Assembly: GCA_023055505.1 (NCBI GenBank)
Contig: JALIRH010000027.1
Span: forward strand, 3,236,501 to 3,300,500
Reading direction: 5' to 3'
Length of the DNA: 64,000 nucleotides
From: Callipepla californica brunnescens
Lineage: Eukaryota > Chordata > Aves > Galliformes > Odontophoridae
The notes under the pieces: model-generated
The model's database searches: none
What the model saw: the letters and a program-made list of their open reading frames with translations, nothing else
Told to the model about the DNA's origin: nothing
Made by a program: the position numbers and the translations under genes
In this document: one piece after another, positions 25,200 through 38,829 of the stretch
How positions within the stretch are numbered: position 1 is the stretch's first letter
Layout: each line of letters begins with the position of its first letter

Positions 25200-28085
25200 G
25201 CATTTGCTGGGTCAGTTTCATGCCTGACTGCAGTGCTCATGGCAGTGGGGGAGCTTGGTGCAACCAGGCACTGGCCTACGAGCACTGCATTTTGGCTTCA
25301 GTCTCCTGGAACTGATGGAAAATGTGTTATGTCGTGCATGGTTGTCTCTCCCAAAGAACATTGGCCTGAACACCAGGATGAGGATTCTCTTCCAAAAGCT
25401 GCATCCCCTGGGAAAGTTTTTGCTTAGGTGGCTTTGGTTTATTATGCAGACAAACATTTTAGGAGTTGTTAGCGTGTCTTCTCTGGGACTGGTGAATCCA
25501 TTAGTTATGTTTATTTCTCCAGAAGAAAAAGACAAAAATGACGGCTCTGATGTATTTCCCACTATAGTGGTGTGGCCAGGCCACCTGTAAGCACGTTCAT
25601 CAGGCATTAACAGCAGCTAACCACTTGTCAGCCAACTGGGGAGCTGAAGTTTGTAAGGCACTAACTCAGAACTCACTTTCTGCTTTTACAAAACGTTGTC
25701 TGAATCAGAATTGCATAAAACATCAAAATTTGCATTGGCACTGTCACAAAGGCTACTTTCCCGAGCCTTTACATGTCTATAAACAAGGAGGAGAGAGGGT
25801 TAAACAGCTTCTGTTTTTCATTAAAAGGAAAAATCTCGTGTTTTGATTCTATAACAACAACAAACAAATGAATGAGACATGAAAAAACATTTTGTTGCGC
25901 TTTTAATTAAAACTAAAAAGCTGTTTCTCGTTACGGCTTGTTGGGTGGTATCAGTGCTCCATGTTTGCCTTTATTCAGTGCAGTGTCCTTCTAACTCCAG
26001 AGTGACTGGCAGGTCCACAGGGCTCAGCTCTTCGTTCCAGGAACCCTCTGCTGATTGCACAGTGTTAACCTTTACTGCAATTATCCAGAGAGAGTCAGCT
26101 TAGTGACATAAACTGTTGCATTTCCAGCACTTTTGTATTTAAGCCCCCAGGAATTCCCACTTGGACTTAACCAACCTCAGTCATTCATCTTCTCCGTGAA
26201 GGTTCTCCTGCCTCCTCTTAGCGTGGCCTTCCAGGGCAGTGGTGCACGTGGTCAGCAATACCACTGCTAGACTGCAGTTTCACTGCTGTGTATTATCACC
26301 TTTCTTCGTGCTAAGAAAGGTTTTTTTTTCCTAAGAAATATGGGTGCACCACCCCAACTTATTCCATGCAAACCAATGCTGAAGTTTCTCCTGTCTCAGG
26401 AATCAGTAAAGCTGGGAACGGATCCCATGCAGATGGTGCTCCTGCACTGCGTGCTGTTGTAGTGTTGGCTGTCTCTGGTCTGTGTGTGAATCTAACACAA
26501 GACAATGTTTCTGACAGGAAGGTCCTTCGTTCCATCAAAAGGGTTTCTCTTTGTTGAATTGCGCAGCAGTATGTGGTTGTTGGTCATAGTAAAAATATCT
26601 GAGTTGTTCACACAGGAGACTTTACATCCTGTGTGTGTATGTAATTAAGTATGACACAGATCAGTGAGAGGTTCAGCAGGAGCCTCAGCAAATAAGGGAA
26701 TTCGGACACTCTACTGAACTGGGGCCTGTCTACGTAATGGTAGTGATCTAGTGATCGTGCTCTGTCACCTGGATTTATGTACAATCCCTAATTTAATCTC
26801 AAGTTCATTTTGGTAAGGGTAATCACCACACCACCACACTTCGGAGTACTATTCATTCGTCAGTCCAATGTGTTAAACTATAGTGCGTAGTGGATATGAT
26901 ATTTCTAATTGAAGATAATACAGAGAAAAAGAAGTTCTTCATGTTCATGAACAGTCAAGGTAACATCATGATAGGTACTCAAACCGTAGGAACGTGCCTC
27001 CAAACAGTCAAGTCACAATTAGAACCTTAAAGGATAGAGCTTCTCTGAAGACAGAATATCAATTATGTCCCATTAATGAACATTACTGAGGAACTGAAGA
27101 AGAATGCCAATCCGGATTTCCAGCTCTTTACTTTCTTTTTTTTTTCTCAAATAGATGACATAAAAAGGGAGAAAGGAGTTATCTGAATAAAAGTGTTGCA
27201 GAAGTATTTGGAATAAAATGGAGCAGCTTAGTTTGTTAAGTGGATTTCACTTGTGTTCAAATGAAAACAGGAGTGATAATTGTAAAAGAGCCACGATTCA
27301 AAAGCATTCAGCAAGTGTTCGAGTTTTAATATTTATTATTCTGACTTTCTCATTTTTTTATGACTGCTGGATATTTACCACATTCAGCCTCACTTACTGT
27401 TTCCATGCCAACTAAATCTGTTTGTTCTCAGATGAAGGCTGTGATGCATCATTCTGAAATTTCAGCTGCTGTGTAGCACAGGGAACTTCTAACATTTGCC
27501 ACACCTTATCTTTGATGGGAATTGTGCTATTGTCTGCAAATTTGGGGAGCTGTGAGTAAAGAAACAGTGATACAGTGATGAGCAAGATATGCCTACGTCC
27601 AGGGTGTGGGTCCCAAATGGTTCTTAGCACAACGAAGGCTGGAAGACTTGAGTAATATCCCTTTTGTTCAGGGCTTTTCATACGTATTTCTTTTCAGGTT
27701 GGTTTTGAAGCTATCACAGAGTTTTAAACACAGTGAGATGAATTCACAGGAAGTCTTTGGCCCTGCTTCCATTGACTGGGTCTGCCTTTACAGTTCCACC
27801 ACAGCTGCTCCAAAGCTCGATATATGTGCTGGAAAAGTGACATGGAAGCAGTGGAACTTCCTCCCCTCTGGCCATGGTGAACGCTGCAGGAAGCCTGCTT
27901 CCAAAGCCGCCTCTTCCCTGTCCCAAAGGGATTTGCAGCTCCGGTGCCTCGGGTGATTGCAGGAGCCAGGCTGTGTCTCCAGTTCTGGGGAGTAAAACTT
28001 GGTCCTTGAATTTTGTAATTCTCGAAGGGTTGTCTTTCTCAGAACCAGCTGGAGTCATCTCAGATAAGGTTAATAAGCTGTAGGT

Positions 28086-28148
28086 TTGGTGGATGGTTGG
28101 ACTGATGATCCAAATGTCTTTTGCAACCAACATGATTTTATGATTCTA
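28086..28148 (+). mobile_element. CR1 LINE 3' end remnant
   Basis: About 60 diverged bases: GGTTGGACTGATGATCC, TTTTGCAACCAACATG and terminal TTTTATGATTCTAGG. Substitutions relative to the usual consensus suggest an older insertion. Confidence 0.7.
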
Positions 28149-31100
28149 GGTTGGGTATTCAAAAAGAAAGTTTTGCTTTTTGGCTGAACTGCAGGTGAAG
28201 AGGATTTAGACAGCATTTCTTTCTCAGAGCTGCTGAGCTCTGGAAACTGAAAAATGAACAGTAAGCACACACTGGAGGTAGTGATGAAATTCTGCCAATT
28301 GCGCTGGTTCCTTCAACCCACAGCACTGAAACGCTTCCAGATTTTTCCCAATTGTGCTCCCACAGAAATGGGAATCTTCAGAAGTCCTGAATGATGCTAA
28401 CCACACCTGTATTCCGCAGTGGGGAGCCCTGGTCTGCCACTGGGGTGCAGTGGGAAGAAAGTGGGAATCCAAAAGGAGCTAGCACCGTGACTTCAGAAGG
28501 AGCAACACCGAATTGTGGCTGTGCTGGAGATCTGCTGATTCAGTGCCTGCACCCAGCACAACAGGAGATTTTATTTCTGGCTCTTTCTGGTGGACAAATT
28601 CGAAATTTGTAAAAATGTCATTGAAAAGAAGGTGCTGGAGGGCCATGTACAAACAGTGAGTAATCCTAAGTGAGAGCTGCCAGTGAGTCTGCTTGGCATA
28701 TGCAGACTGACATCCAGTTCTTCCGTTTTCTTTCTTATCTGGGGACATCCTGAGAGAGTTTGTTGGAGAAGGCTGAGGCTGATTCCGGCTATAACTTTGT
28801 AAGAGACCTTTCACAGAGATAGGTGTGCCTGTGGCTGCATGGCAGTATTGACTGAAGCATGTTAAAATCAGTGCTGTCATGACATGGAGCCAGATTGTAC
28901 CATTTTTATCTTGGCTCGTGTCTACCGTACGTGCAGTTCCACTGATGCACTCATTAATCACGTTGATACAATAGAGCCCCCCAATTTATGACTGAGACAA
29001 CTATAGTAAATCAGAACTTTGCATTTGTTGTATTTTGTGGGTTCTGACAGCATTTTAACAACGTACTATGAAAGGAATGCAGAATTTAACAGAATATAGT
29101 AAATTATACTGTAAACATGAGGTATCAGAATAGCAGAAGGAGGAAGAAGCTGAGATTCAGGCACAGAAAAGCAGATTTTCAGAGGAAGTCAATGGAGTTG
29201 AAAGTTACCAGGAGCTCCATATGGCAGGAACTGCAGGAGAGAAGGCTCTCACCAACTGTGAGAGGAAAGCAAGGAAGACAGTGATGATGTTTGCATCAAA
29301 GTCAGTGATCAAATGTGAGCTTTGTTCATCAGATACAACTGGAAAATACACAAATGTATATCTACTACATAGGACTAGATGAATTATTGGAGTGAAGTGG
29401 CCAGTTGGAGAAAGGGAGTGAAACAGAAAGTAGGGAGCAAACAACTGAACTAAGGAAGAGAATTTTTAGCAAACAAGGATAGAAGCATATGCCAGCATGC
29501 AGGAATTAGAGAGGTTTTTAAAATGTCAGTTTTCTAGCTCTTTGTCATGGAGTTTAATGCAGGGAACTCCAAAAGGAGAAATGGCACTGCATGGAGGAGC
29601 CAGCCCAGTGACAGCAGTGACTAGTGAGCTATCCTGTTCACTTCCAGGTGGCGAGGAGCCTGGATGGAGCTAAAAAGGACAGAAAGAAGTCTAGTTTTAT
29701 GCAGATCTTTATCATCATCTGCATTTTAAATTACCATTTTCTTTGCAATTGAATCAGCACCAATCCCGTCTTTAAACATACATCAGAGATGGAGAGCCAT
29801 GGTTGTCTCCCTCACCACTGAGCTCAAAGTTTATGGGCCCTTTCTGGCCATGAATCTTGCAGCTTGTTTTCCAATTGAGATGCTGGTTACATTCCTGTTC
29901 TTGACAGAGGGGAAATGGTGATACTAAAAGTAGCTTCTGATTGTTATCTACAGAGATTTGTATGTTCACACAGACAGTGTGAAAGTTGCTGAGCTTCATC
30001 CTGCCTGTTGCTGTGCTCTGTCAGCCCTTGCTGTCATTGGGGAGCTCTTGGCACCTCTGCATAGCAGACCCTGAACCTTTGACTTGCTGAACCACCCCAG
30101 GGTGGAAGGGATTATGTGGAAGGTAACACATACTGGAATGTATGAGATACATACTTTCCCATGGTGGTGTCAAAGATGCTTACAGCTTTATTTCAGACTT
30201 AATTATATTGATAGCATATTAGAAATTCCCTGCCCTTGACAGAGCCATAAATGAATACCATGTGTCTTCAGCCTTGGCCCAGCTTTGGTTCCTGGGCTGG
30301 TTTAGCTTTCTGTTCTTATGCAGCAAGTCAATGTTGGCAGCTGAGCTCCCTTTGCCCCATGGAGTGGAGCATCCCTGCTGCAAAAGAGTGGTGCTGGCAG
30401 GGGCTGAAGCAAACATTGCTCAGGGACAAGGGTGGCATCTGGATGAGTCATCAGCAAGGAGGGGAAGAAGGGTCAAGGATCCTCCAAACCCCAACAGAAA
30501 CAATAGAGGAGCCCTTAAGAGGGGGTGGCTGAGAGAACAGAGTGAATTTTCTAGCCACAGCATTCCTGGTTGTTCCATGGTGTTGACAGTGAAAGCTTTT
30601 ATTCCTCTCCAGCTCATGTAATCCCAAGAATGCTATTCTTGCCATATGCAGCCCACTGGATTTTTTTAAAGTTTTGCCTGACTTCCCTTCCTCTGCAGTT
30701 ATGAATCATATAGACTTGTGTTGCTTAACTACAAACAGAGCATTTTCCAGGTGGGAGATCTTGGGCAAGAAAAGAAAGATATCGAAATACAAACCACCAA
30801 AGTGCAAGGCCTCTTGGGTGCAGGTTGGAAGGAGCTGGCTGAGAGCAGAAAGCTCAGCATGCGGCTCAGTAACACACCAGGGCAAACCTATCTTGGACGC
30901 TGCGATGGTTTACCAGCTAAAAACTGAAAAAACAAAGAGGACAGCTATGCCACCAACGCTTTTATGCTTTATTAGGGCTGTCAGAACAGAGTAGGTTCTC
31001 CAGCACCACTTTTTCTCAGTGGAGAGCAAGTTGGTGTACACTTGGTGGAATAACTGGCTCTGCTGATCACACTCAGTTACTGTTTGCAGCCGTGCTGCGT

Positions 31101-31666
31101 TTGTGCAATTTATGGCATTCATTACTTTCCTGAAGAACTCGAGGAGATTTGTATCAAATTGCATAATATTTCCTTAAATCCGTAGGAACTGGATTTCAAG
31201 AGGCATTTCTCAGTCAGACGTTCCCGTGCCTGAAGTAAGAGGGGATGCAGACAGAAAAGCAGCAGATTTTCTCATTTGTCTGCCATTGTGAATGGTGTGG
31301 GCTTGTTCCTTATTGAAAAAAAATGAAAAGATAGATAATTCGATTCTTCATTAGAAAAAAAAAAAAAAGTTTGAAAAGATTTCCAGTTGTAATTAATCTT
31401 TTACAAGAGAACCATGAGAGATCTGAGCCTTCGGGAAGCTGCGGGTTTTGGTCAGTTTGGTTCCTCGGATGTAGAGCTGGGCCAGCTCTCCCCATGGAGC
31501 TGATGGAGGAAGGTGCCCACGTAGGTTCTCAGCACTTCTGTGGGATTAGAGCTTTATTAACGGAGGGTTTGGGAGGGCTGAGAAGCGGAGGAGTCGCTGC
31601 AATTAGGGAGAAGAGAACCAAGCTGTGATTAATTGTTACTTTGATATTCTCTGGGTTGTTTGGCTT

Positions 31667-31683
31667 TGTGTGTGTGTGTGTGT
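31667..31683. repeat. (TG)n microsatellite
   Basis: About eight TG dinucleotides in intronic sequence. Confidence 0.85.
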
Positions 31684-34600
31684 TTAATTGGGATGGCATC
31701 GCAGTAATTTGTCCTTCTCTTGGCCTCTTCAGAGTGCTTTCAGAAAATTACTTCAGCCATCTTCACATCACCTGAATGAAGCTGACCTACGCAATATTGT
31801 TATTATCCTCATTTAGCAGGCTGAGACTTCAGTCTGAGATGAAATGGTTTGCCTAAGGCTGGAGGAGTTATTTTTACCTTGCTGGTCCCCTAACCTGCCT
31901 TCAGATTTATTACAACACATCTTTCGTTTCTTCTCACAGAGATTTGTACTGTTGAACAGATGCACAAACTTTGTAAAGAGACTTCTCTTCTAAGCAGTGT
32001 TAGAACATCTCTTTAAGCCGCATATCATTGTTTGAATAACTTGAGAGAGACAGGAAATAACTTATCTCATCTTACTCCCCTGAAATGCGGAGAAAATTTG
32101 ATGATAATTACATGATCCTAATTATGCCTTTTGGTCACTATCCTAGTATTTCCTGGCACACGTGGAATGATTATCCTTCACAAATGCTACAAACAGGCAG
32201 GAACTGAGATAGTAAAAAACCACAAAACCTGAGTTAAGTGAACCGCCTTTCGATTCTTATCTGACATAAACTCAGGGTTGACTTCATGCCCTTCAAGACA
32301 AGATATTCTTTTTAAGGAACGTGAACAGCTCATCTCTGGTCCCCTCATTTGCTTTGGCAATGTGTACTTCAGTGTTCCATTAGCATTTTCCTTATGCTCC
32401 TCTGGTTTGAATCAAGTAATTACAATTGGGAGATCTGGAGAAGATTGCAGTGTTTTTGTTGTTGTTTTTTTTTAATGGTTTGAGAAGGGGATGTTGCACT
32501 ATCTAGAGGCCCCAGGGCCAGTGGAAGGCAAGCTCAGCATTGTAGACCTCTCAAAGGAGAAAGGGAGAGCTGGCTGTGAGCAACCTGCCTAAGATACAGG
32601 GGGGTTGTGGCTGTACAGCAAAGAGAAGCAGAATATCCTCTACTTTACAGGCTGTACATGGGCTGAAATACATCTGGTCATCCAAAAGCTGTTGCATTTC
32701 TCCTCGTTGTGCTTAGGATATTGCTTTTCAAAGGAGGAGAGTGGCTACAGTTTGACCAGGTCACAGTTGTGTGAATATTTGCCTCATCTTGAATCTAACT
32801 TGTGGTGACTGACCATAGGTTACCTCTTCCTGGCAACTTCAGCTTTTGGTTGTTTCTCCTGACACCAGAGATGATTGATGATAAAACCTTAAACCTCATA
32901 TCCTAGCCACCAACCTGAATAAACAAAGAGCAGCATGGCAGCTTCTTATTAAAAGCCATAAAACCTTCCTGGGGGTTGGTGGGTTGAATCAGCTCACCAA
33001 AATGAACTTACAGCTTCCTCAGGAGTGAATAAAAACGAACCCAACAGTAACTGAAATAGAGCTGTCCTCATCCAGTGGATAAGGCCCTCCTGAGGGCTGA
33101 AGAATTGCAATTTTAAACATCTCTCGAGTGTGCAAGAGGAGACACAGTGCTCGAGGATCCCAGTGCCGCAGCTCGAGGCTATAAAAGAACAAAAAAGCCT
33201 TTAAGGCACACACAAAATGCCTGAAAACACTGCTTTCATTGGGTCAGAAATCAATGTTAAAAAATAAAAACCTTCCTTCGTTAAAATTAGCGTATATTAG
33301 CCCACCGTGTGTCATTTTTCAGTTAGAAGAAGTGATTGGGATTTTTGCCATGCACTGTTTTCACCTCTAGGGCCAATAAACCTTGATAGTAACTTCAGCC
33401 CAAAGTCTCAGCATGTTCTTTATCATAATGTGGCAGGAAACAGCTGGGGTCTTATTTTCACCTTATTGTCATGCAATTGAGAGTGAGCACAGTTGAGAGC
33501 AACATCTTTTGTCTTAGCAAACAAACTAAATGCAGCTGTATCCCGAAGAACAGCTTTCACTGCACGAAAAGTGTTCATCTTCTCCCTGAAATAGTAAGAG
33601 ATCAGCTCCAGGCAATCCTTCTGCTAGCAGAACTTGTTTCTCATTTTCTTTCTCCTGTTTCAGGAGACCCAGGCTTTGTGGCTGTACTTTAAAGCACCAT
33701 ACGTGTTTCTTCCTGACTTTCCAAGAAACACCTTCATCAGGAGGGAGCAATCCCCTGGGTGCTTTGCAGAGTTAATAACAAATGTTACAGAGCATTGTGA
33801 AAGCACGTCTTTAAAAGAACACTTGCAGATTAAACTATTAAAAACAGCGGCCTGGTTGCAAGTTGCACAATTAGGTCATTATTATTTCACTCACAGAGAT
33901 GTATTTAGCTTTTTCTTGCATCTATTTAGAATGACATTTTCTTGACTTTCCTCTCCAAAGAATTACAGTACGGGCTCCTGCTGCGTGCTTACACCCAGGG
34001 AAGCTGCTGGGAGTCCTGGCTGCCCAGGCTCAGCTCCTCACATCCTCACTGCTCTACACAGAGCTCTGGTGCAAGTGTGACTCTATCAAGGTCCCCACCC
34101 AAATGAGCAGCTGGCTTGGGAAATATTTATGCTGGCAAAGCACCTATGCACAGCTCTGTGAGCCTTCACAGGACGAATAGCACAAGTTTATCGGCGTAAC
34201 TTTAAGAAACATAAATTTTGATCACTGGTTTAAAAGCAAGCAGAGTTCAGACAAGGTTTCCTGTCTCACAGATCTTTTTCCTGTTATTCCTTTATATTTG
34301 CATAGTGGCATCACTTGCAGTTCACACAAGGAAAGCCTCTAATTGCCTATTTGCATAGAGATCTGGAGATTTCTGCATGTTGGGAATGACTCACGGACAG
34401 AATTTTCCTAAAGTTTCATCAGATTGTTTTATTCCTTTTATATTGATAATTGTGCTAATGCAGAATGCATAGTTTGGCATGCTCTGTGTTGTGCACAAGG
34501 TGATAATTGGCACATCATTCCCTGACCTTGTGTTTGGGGCTCGTGGGCTGAGGCTTTGACTTCCAATGGCAAGCTAAGGAAATTTTTGCTAAAATAGAAT

Positions 34601-35134
34601 TAGAATCAATTTGGAAGTTTAAAAATATTTCCTAAATTAATCTGATATTGAATCCCTTTTATCCTTTATTCACATATTCAGCTGCTAATCCAAGAAAACA
34701 CCGAAGTACTTGCTTAATTTGAATTAAGCAGTTAATCCTATTGGAAAGTACAGATGTGAGGCCCCGATTCAGCAAAGTAATAAAGTGTGCAGTAGTCCTG
34801 GGAGACTTGGTGGGCAAAGCTGGGTGAGACTCCCAGGACTTATTTGTCAAGATCCAGCAAATCCAGGTACACCCAGGGATGCAAAGCACGGCCCTTCCTG
34901 TTGATCTGTCCTCTTGTAACACCACTTCATGCTGTACTCAGCATCTGTTGGGGAAGGTTATGGTTGAGAACGTCCTACTTTAGAAATGATGATTTCTTTT
35001 GTGAATATCTGGTCTTCCAACATGTCTAAGTTGCTGCAACCTACTCGATGACATCTAATAACTGTGAAGCAAGCTAACATTTTTGTCAGTTGTTTCCTTG
35101 CAAATTTCTAACGTGTTTAGAAACCATCTGGATG

Positions 35135-35241
35135 TGGTGCTCAGGGACATGATTTAGTGATGGGTTGTTAGGGTAGCATGGTTAAATTGAGGTTGGACTT
35201 GATGATCTTGAATGCCTTTTCCAACCTGGGTGATTCTATGT
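35135..35241 (+). mobile_element. CR1 LINE 3' fragment
   Basis: It shows TGGTGCTCAGGGACATGATT, TAGTGATGGGTTGTTAGGG, GAGGTTGGACTTGATGATCT and terminal CAACCTGGGTGATTCTATG. This is the TTAG-type CR1 3' UTR, distinct from the GCAGCCTGAGCTGG type at 23797 and 56412. Confidence 0.9.
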
Positions 35242-35845
35242 GCTTATCCAGTTGATAGTTGACTTCTGAATGCAATAATGTCAACATTATGGGGAGAAAG
35301 TTAATTGTACAGATGATGTTACTGTTTTTAAATGGTCGAAGTCTTCTTGTCAGGTGGCCTTATCCAGTTATCTGCAACAAGTTAAAAAAACTGCTGGATA
35401 AATTCTTTTAATTTAGTTGATGAAGCATAACTGGACCATGAGCTGTGAAAAGGGGCAAAGAGCACTTTGTGGATTTAGTCTGTAATAACTTTAAAGCAAG
35501 TTTTGAAATACTTGCACTGGTATTAGCAGGCCACTAAGCCACTTGTCCATATCCCTGTTGAGATAGATTTAGTAGTATTAGTACTCCTTCTGACCATAGC
35601 CTGACAATTGTATTACTATTTCCTTTCCTTAGCTGTTTCCTTTTCATGTTTTCTTTTTCCTTTCTTCCTCTTTTATACATCTTCTGCACTTTGCAGGTCT
35701 TTGCTGATCTTTCTTCTCACCTTTCCATTGATATAGCAATTCTTAGTTTACTTAGACTCCAGATTGGGCAAAAGAAGCAAAAAAAAAACGTTACTGTCTA
35801 ACCTCCAGAGTGGCCTTATTTATATATTTTCCTGTTCCTATACAG

Positions 35846-35947
35846 ATTACCCAATTACAACAAGAATATGAAATTAAACTCAAAGGTCTGATACCAGCAT
35901 CTTCGAGACAGGATTTTGAAGCAAGGATAGAGTTTTTAGTATCTCAG
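35846..35947 (+). CDS. CEP112: CEP112 coding exon
   Basis: This 102-nt exon (34 codons, phase 0 at both ends) lies between CCTGTTCCTATACAG and GTAAAT. It begins ITQLQQEYEIKLKGLIPASS and ends RQDFEARIEFLVSQ. The EYE-KLKGL-P-S-RQ pattern is the recognisable CEP112 C-terminal signature. The Pro-containing link probably breaks the coiled coil before the final helix. It reads directly into the terminal coding exon at 37658. The residues after ARIEFLVSQ look more diverged from mammals than the first half of the exon, judged from memory. The exon is symmetric, so a skipped isoform would stay in frame. Confidence 0.92.
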
Positions 35948-37657
35948 GTAAATGTTCATTATTTATCTTCAATTTTGGGGGGGGCTGGATAAAATCAATC
36001 TCATCTAGACAAGAAATTGTGGCCATCTATAATTTGGCTAACATAATAAGTTTCAAAACCAGGTTATGGCAGCATTGCCATGCTTCTCAGTCATGTCCTC
36101 CACTTTCTTCACCTTGAAAGTTATCATCGTATTTTTAGATGCCATATTTTGCTTCACTTCTGTAATGCTTTGTCTTAAATACTGCAAAACAGCGGCTCAT
36201 CATATTATTGATATGAAATAGACATAAAACCGGTTAGTAGAAATATGAAAATGTCATTGTAAATAAGGAACTACTGATTAACTTATTATATGTCTGGTAT
36301 TGAGTTCCCAAGGAAGTCTGGAAGCTGGAAGAAAGTTCCTCATAAGTTATTGTCATTTAATGTATTTGGTTTACTGAACTTATTTTTTTTTCCCTTCCTT
36401 CTTTCCTTTCTTCCTTTTTTTTTTCTTTTTTTTCTGTACAATGTAGAAGTGTTTCTATATTGCATTTTTTCCAAACATGAGACATTTCCCATGGCAAAAT
36501 TTGCATTTAACAGAAGTAGGAAATGGCCATAGGGGAAAGTTTCAAATTCCTATGTGTCACTAATGATACAATTTAATACTGTCATTTATAGACACTGCTT
36601 ATATGTCAAGGGATTCCTAATCGAAGTGATGCTCTTTCTCATTGAAATATTTATGGGAAATAAAGAGTTAAGGATTAACTGGGGAAATTGATTTACACCT
36701 GATAGTAAAAAGCTAGTTTTAAAGTGTGGTTGAGTACTAGCACTGCCTGGCAGGAAGAATTGCACTGCAGCTAATGCAAGAATACTACACCTTTTCATGA
36801 GTTAAACAATAATAATACTAAAATAAAATCTGATAACCACCTGCAGGACTCTTGTAAGCACCAGCACATTTCAAAAGAGTAAAAGTAACTGCACACACTC
36901 AAAACTGGGTGTTATCCCAGGAATACATAGCTGCTGGCTGTACTGCCATTGGTACACTGCAGCCACAGACCACTCATCAGTAAGCAGAGCTCCTTTCTGA
37001 AGCACAGGTGTCCTGGTCTTTGAAAATTGTTGGAATTCCTGTTTCAGAACATCAGACAAGAAGGGCAGCGGAATCTCTGCACTTGTCAGGATTATTTATT
37101 GTTGGAGGAGGATGAAGAGGACAGGCTTGGTAAAAGCACTGAGCAGTGATAAAAATAAACAGAAGGAAAGTACTGTATGCTTGGGCAAAGTTTTCAATAA
37201 ATACCACTAAAAATAATCGTCAGCTCCTGGCGAGCTCTCCAAAAGCGGCTGCTGTACTAATAAACATTAATTTTCATACCCTGCAAGAGCAGGTGAGCAT
37301 CCTCATCACAAGAACAGGAATGTGGGGATCACAACACAGGTTTTGTACAGGCACTGAGGGTACAGCTGGAGCTTCTGACCCCTTGCACAGTCCACATGCT
37401 GCCACAAGCAGAATGTGAAAACTGTTTTGACTCTATTCTTAAAGTGGCTAGCATGCATTAAGTGGTGTGCTGGAGAAATTCAGGCCAGGGGATCCTGATA
37501 ATCTGCTCTCAAGTATTATCATTAATTCTAGTATGCAGCTAAAGCACGTTTGCATTTAATTTAGGAAGGATAGACAAGAAAAATGCCTTTATGAAATGAG
37601 TGTAAACTTATATGTTAGAATTTTGTGCAGCATTTTCACATGGGATGTACTTTGCAG
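35948..37657 (+). other. CEP112: CEP112 intron, about 1.7 kb
   Basis: Intron from GTAAAT at 35948 to TGTACTTTGCAG ending at 37657. It contains a T/C-rich low-complexity stretch around 36386-36436. Nothing else is recognisable. Confidence 0.85.
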
Positions 37658-37726
37658 GTAAAGATGATGAAGGAAGTAATCTCTGTCCAGCAGGAAGAGC
37701 TGAACATCTACCGCACCAGGAGGTAA
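37658..37726 (+). CDS. CEP112: CEP112 last coding exon with stop
   Basis: After acceptor TGTACTTTGCAG the frame reads VKMMKEVISVQQEELNIYRT then RR and TAA (37724-37726). The QQEELNIYRTRR end corresponds to the conserved LQEEL...RR C-terminus that I recall for mammalian CEP112. The stop codon sits inside a near-perfect donor (CCAGGAG|GTAAGG, cut after 37722). If this donor is used, AG joins the G at 38830 and TAG follows, so the protein is the same. I favour the spliced form because donor and acceptor are both strong. The unspliced form would need a poly(A) site nearer, such as ATTAAA at 37796 or AATAAA at 38133. Confidence 0.88.
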   Translation, partial: VKMMKEVISVQQEELNIYRTRR

Positions 37727-38829
37727 GGGATCTTCGTTAATCGATCTGCACCATTTCACACCTGTGGATCCCAGTTATTGAACTTTTACAGCTTAATTAA
37801 AGCACTCAAATATGGTCGCAGTTTTAAAAGATCCTTATTTTCAGTAAACAAGGGCCTGAGAATTTTCCCAGTGCTTAGTCAGTACTATTAGAGCAAGATT
37901 AGAGAACATGCAGGTGCACTGCAAGTCTGGGCTTCGCCTCGGAGTTCATGATGAGACAGTGGCTCAGTGCACAGCTGCAGCTCTGCGGTGATGCCACCTC
38001 CTTTTAAGATAGAAAACAATGATGCAATGCATAATATTACAGATCACATCTTCAAAGTACCGGATCTTCATGAGCCTGGGCTTTTCTCAAACGTTTACAC
38101 CCTCCAATATAAATTATGGCAAGTGCTGCAGCAATAAAAATGACTTGCCGTGCCTTTAGAGTAAGGTGATTCACATGGATAGGTGAGCAAAGGGAAACTT
38201 CCTCGTAAAGTCACTCCGTATTTATACGCTTTGATGATACTTTCATATCTCACACAAGGATTTCTGCAACTAAAAATGCATGCTTGAAAAAATAGTGTAA
38301 AAATCAGTGAGCTATTTAAGCATTTGTGAAAATGCTAGCAGCCTGGAAGCTGCCTGAAAATGCTAATTTAAAATTCTTTATTAACAAGCGTTCGCTACAG
38401 CTAATTGGAAGCTGAAAATGTCAGTGATTTTTGGTAACCAGTCCAGCATAGGTAACTTTGTTAGGTAAATAGAGACTGTGATACAGTCTCTGGGCTCTCC
38501 CCAGTGAGAGCAGAAGCACTGCAGTCAGACACATTTTGTCTCCAACATTTCTGAGTTCATGTCTTCACAGTCAGGAGAATGGCTAGGTAAAATGATGAAG
38601 TTTTCCACCTGGTCAGATTTTTTTCCCAACTCTGTGTTCACACTGCATTTTGTTTTACCTGACCCGTGCTCACTGGTGACAATGGTCGGTGTCAGGGAGG
38701 GATGACTTCAACCTGTCTGTGCCTGTGGGTACAGTCACATCTGTACCCGGGCTGCTGTGACAGGGCCCCATTGCAGCCTGTTGCATCCCATAGTAAGATA
38801 TAACTAATGAGAGTCTCTTAATTTTTCAG
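37723..38829 (+). other. CEP112: CEP112 last intron or retained 3' UTR
   Basis: Bounded by GTAAGG at 37723 and the acceptor CTCTTAATTTTTCAG ending at 38829. It contains ATTAAA at 37796-37801 and AATAAA at 38133-38138, which could end a transcript that retains this intron. No repeat is recognised. Confidence 0.65.

Larger units (their letters stand above)
24422..35845 (+). other. CEP112: CEP112 intron, about 11.4 kb
   Basis: Intron from donor GTACGG at 24422 to acceptor CCTGTTCCTATACAG ending at 35845. It contains CR1 fragments at 25085, 28086 and 35135 and a TG microsatellite at 31667. No other exon, RNA gene or long coding-like frame is convincing. Confidence 0.8.

Noticed and set aside
36386..36436. 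T/C-rich stretch as a splice acceptor for another CEP112 exon
   Set aside because: No AG with a following in-frame exon, and the flanking CEP112 exons already join in frame.
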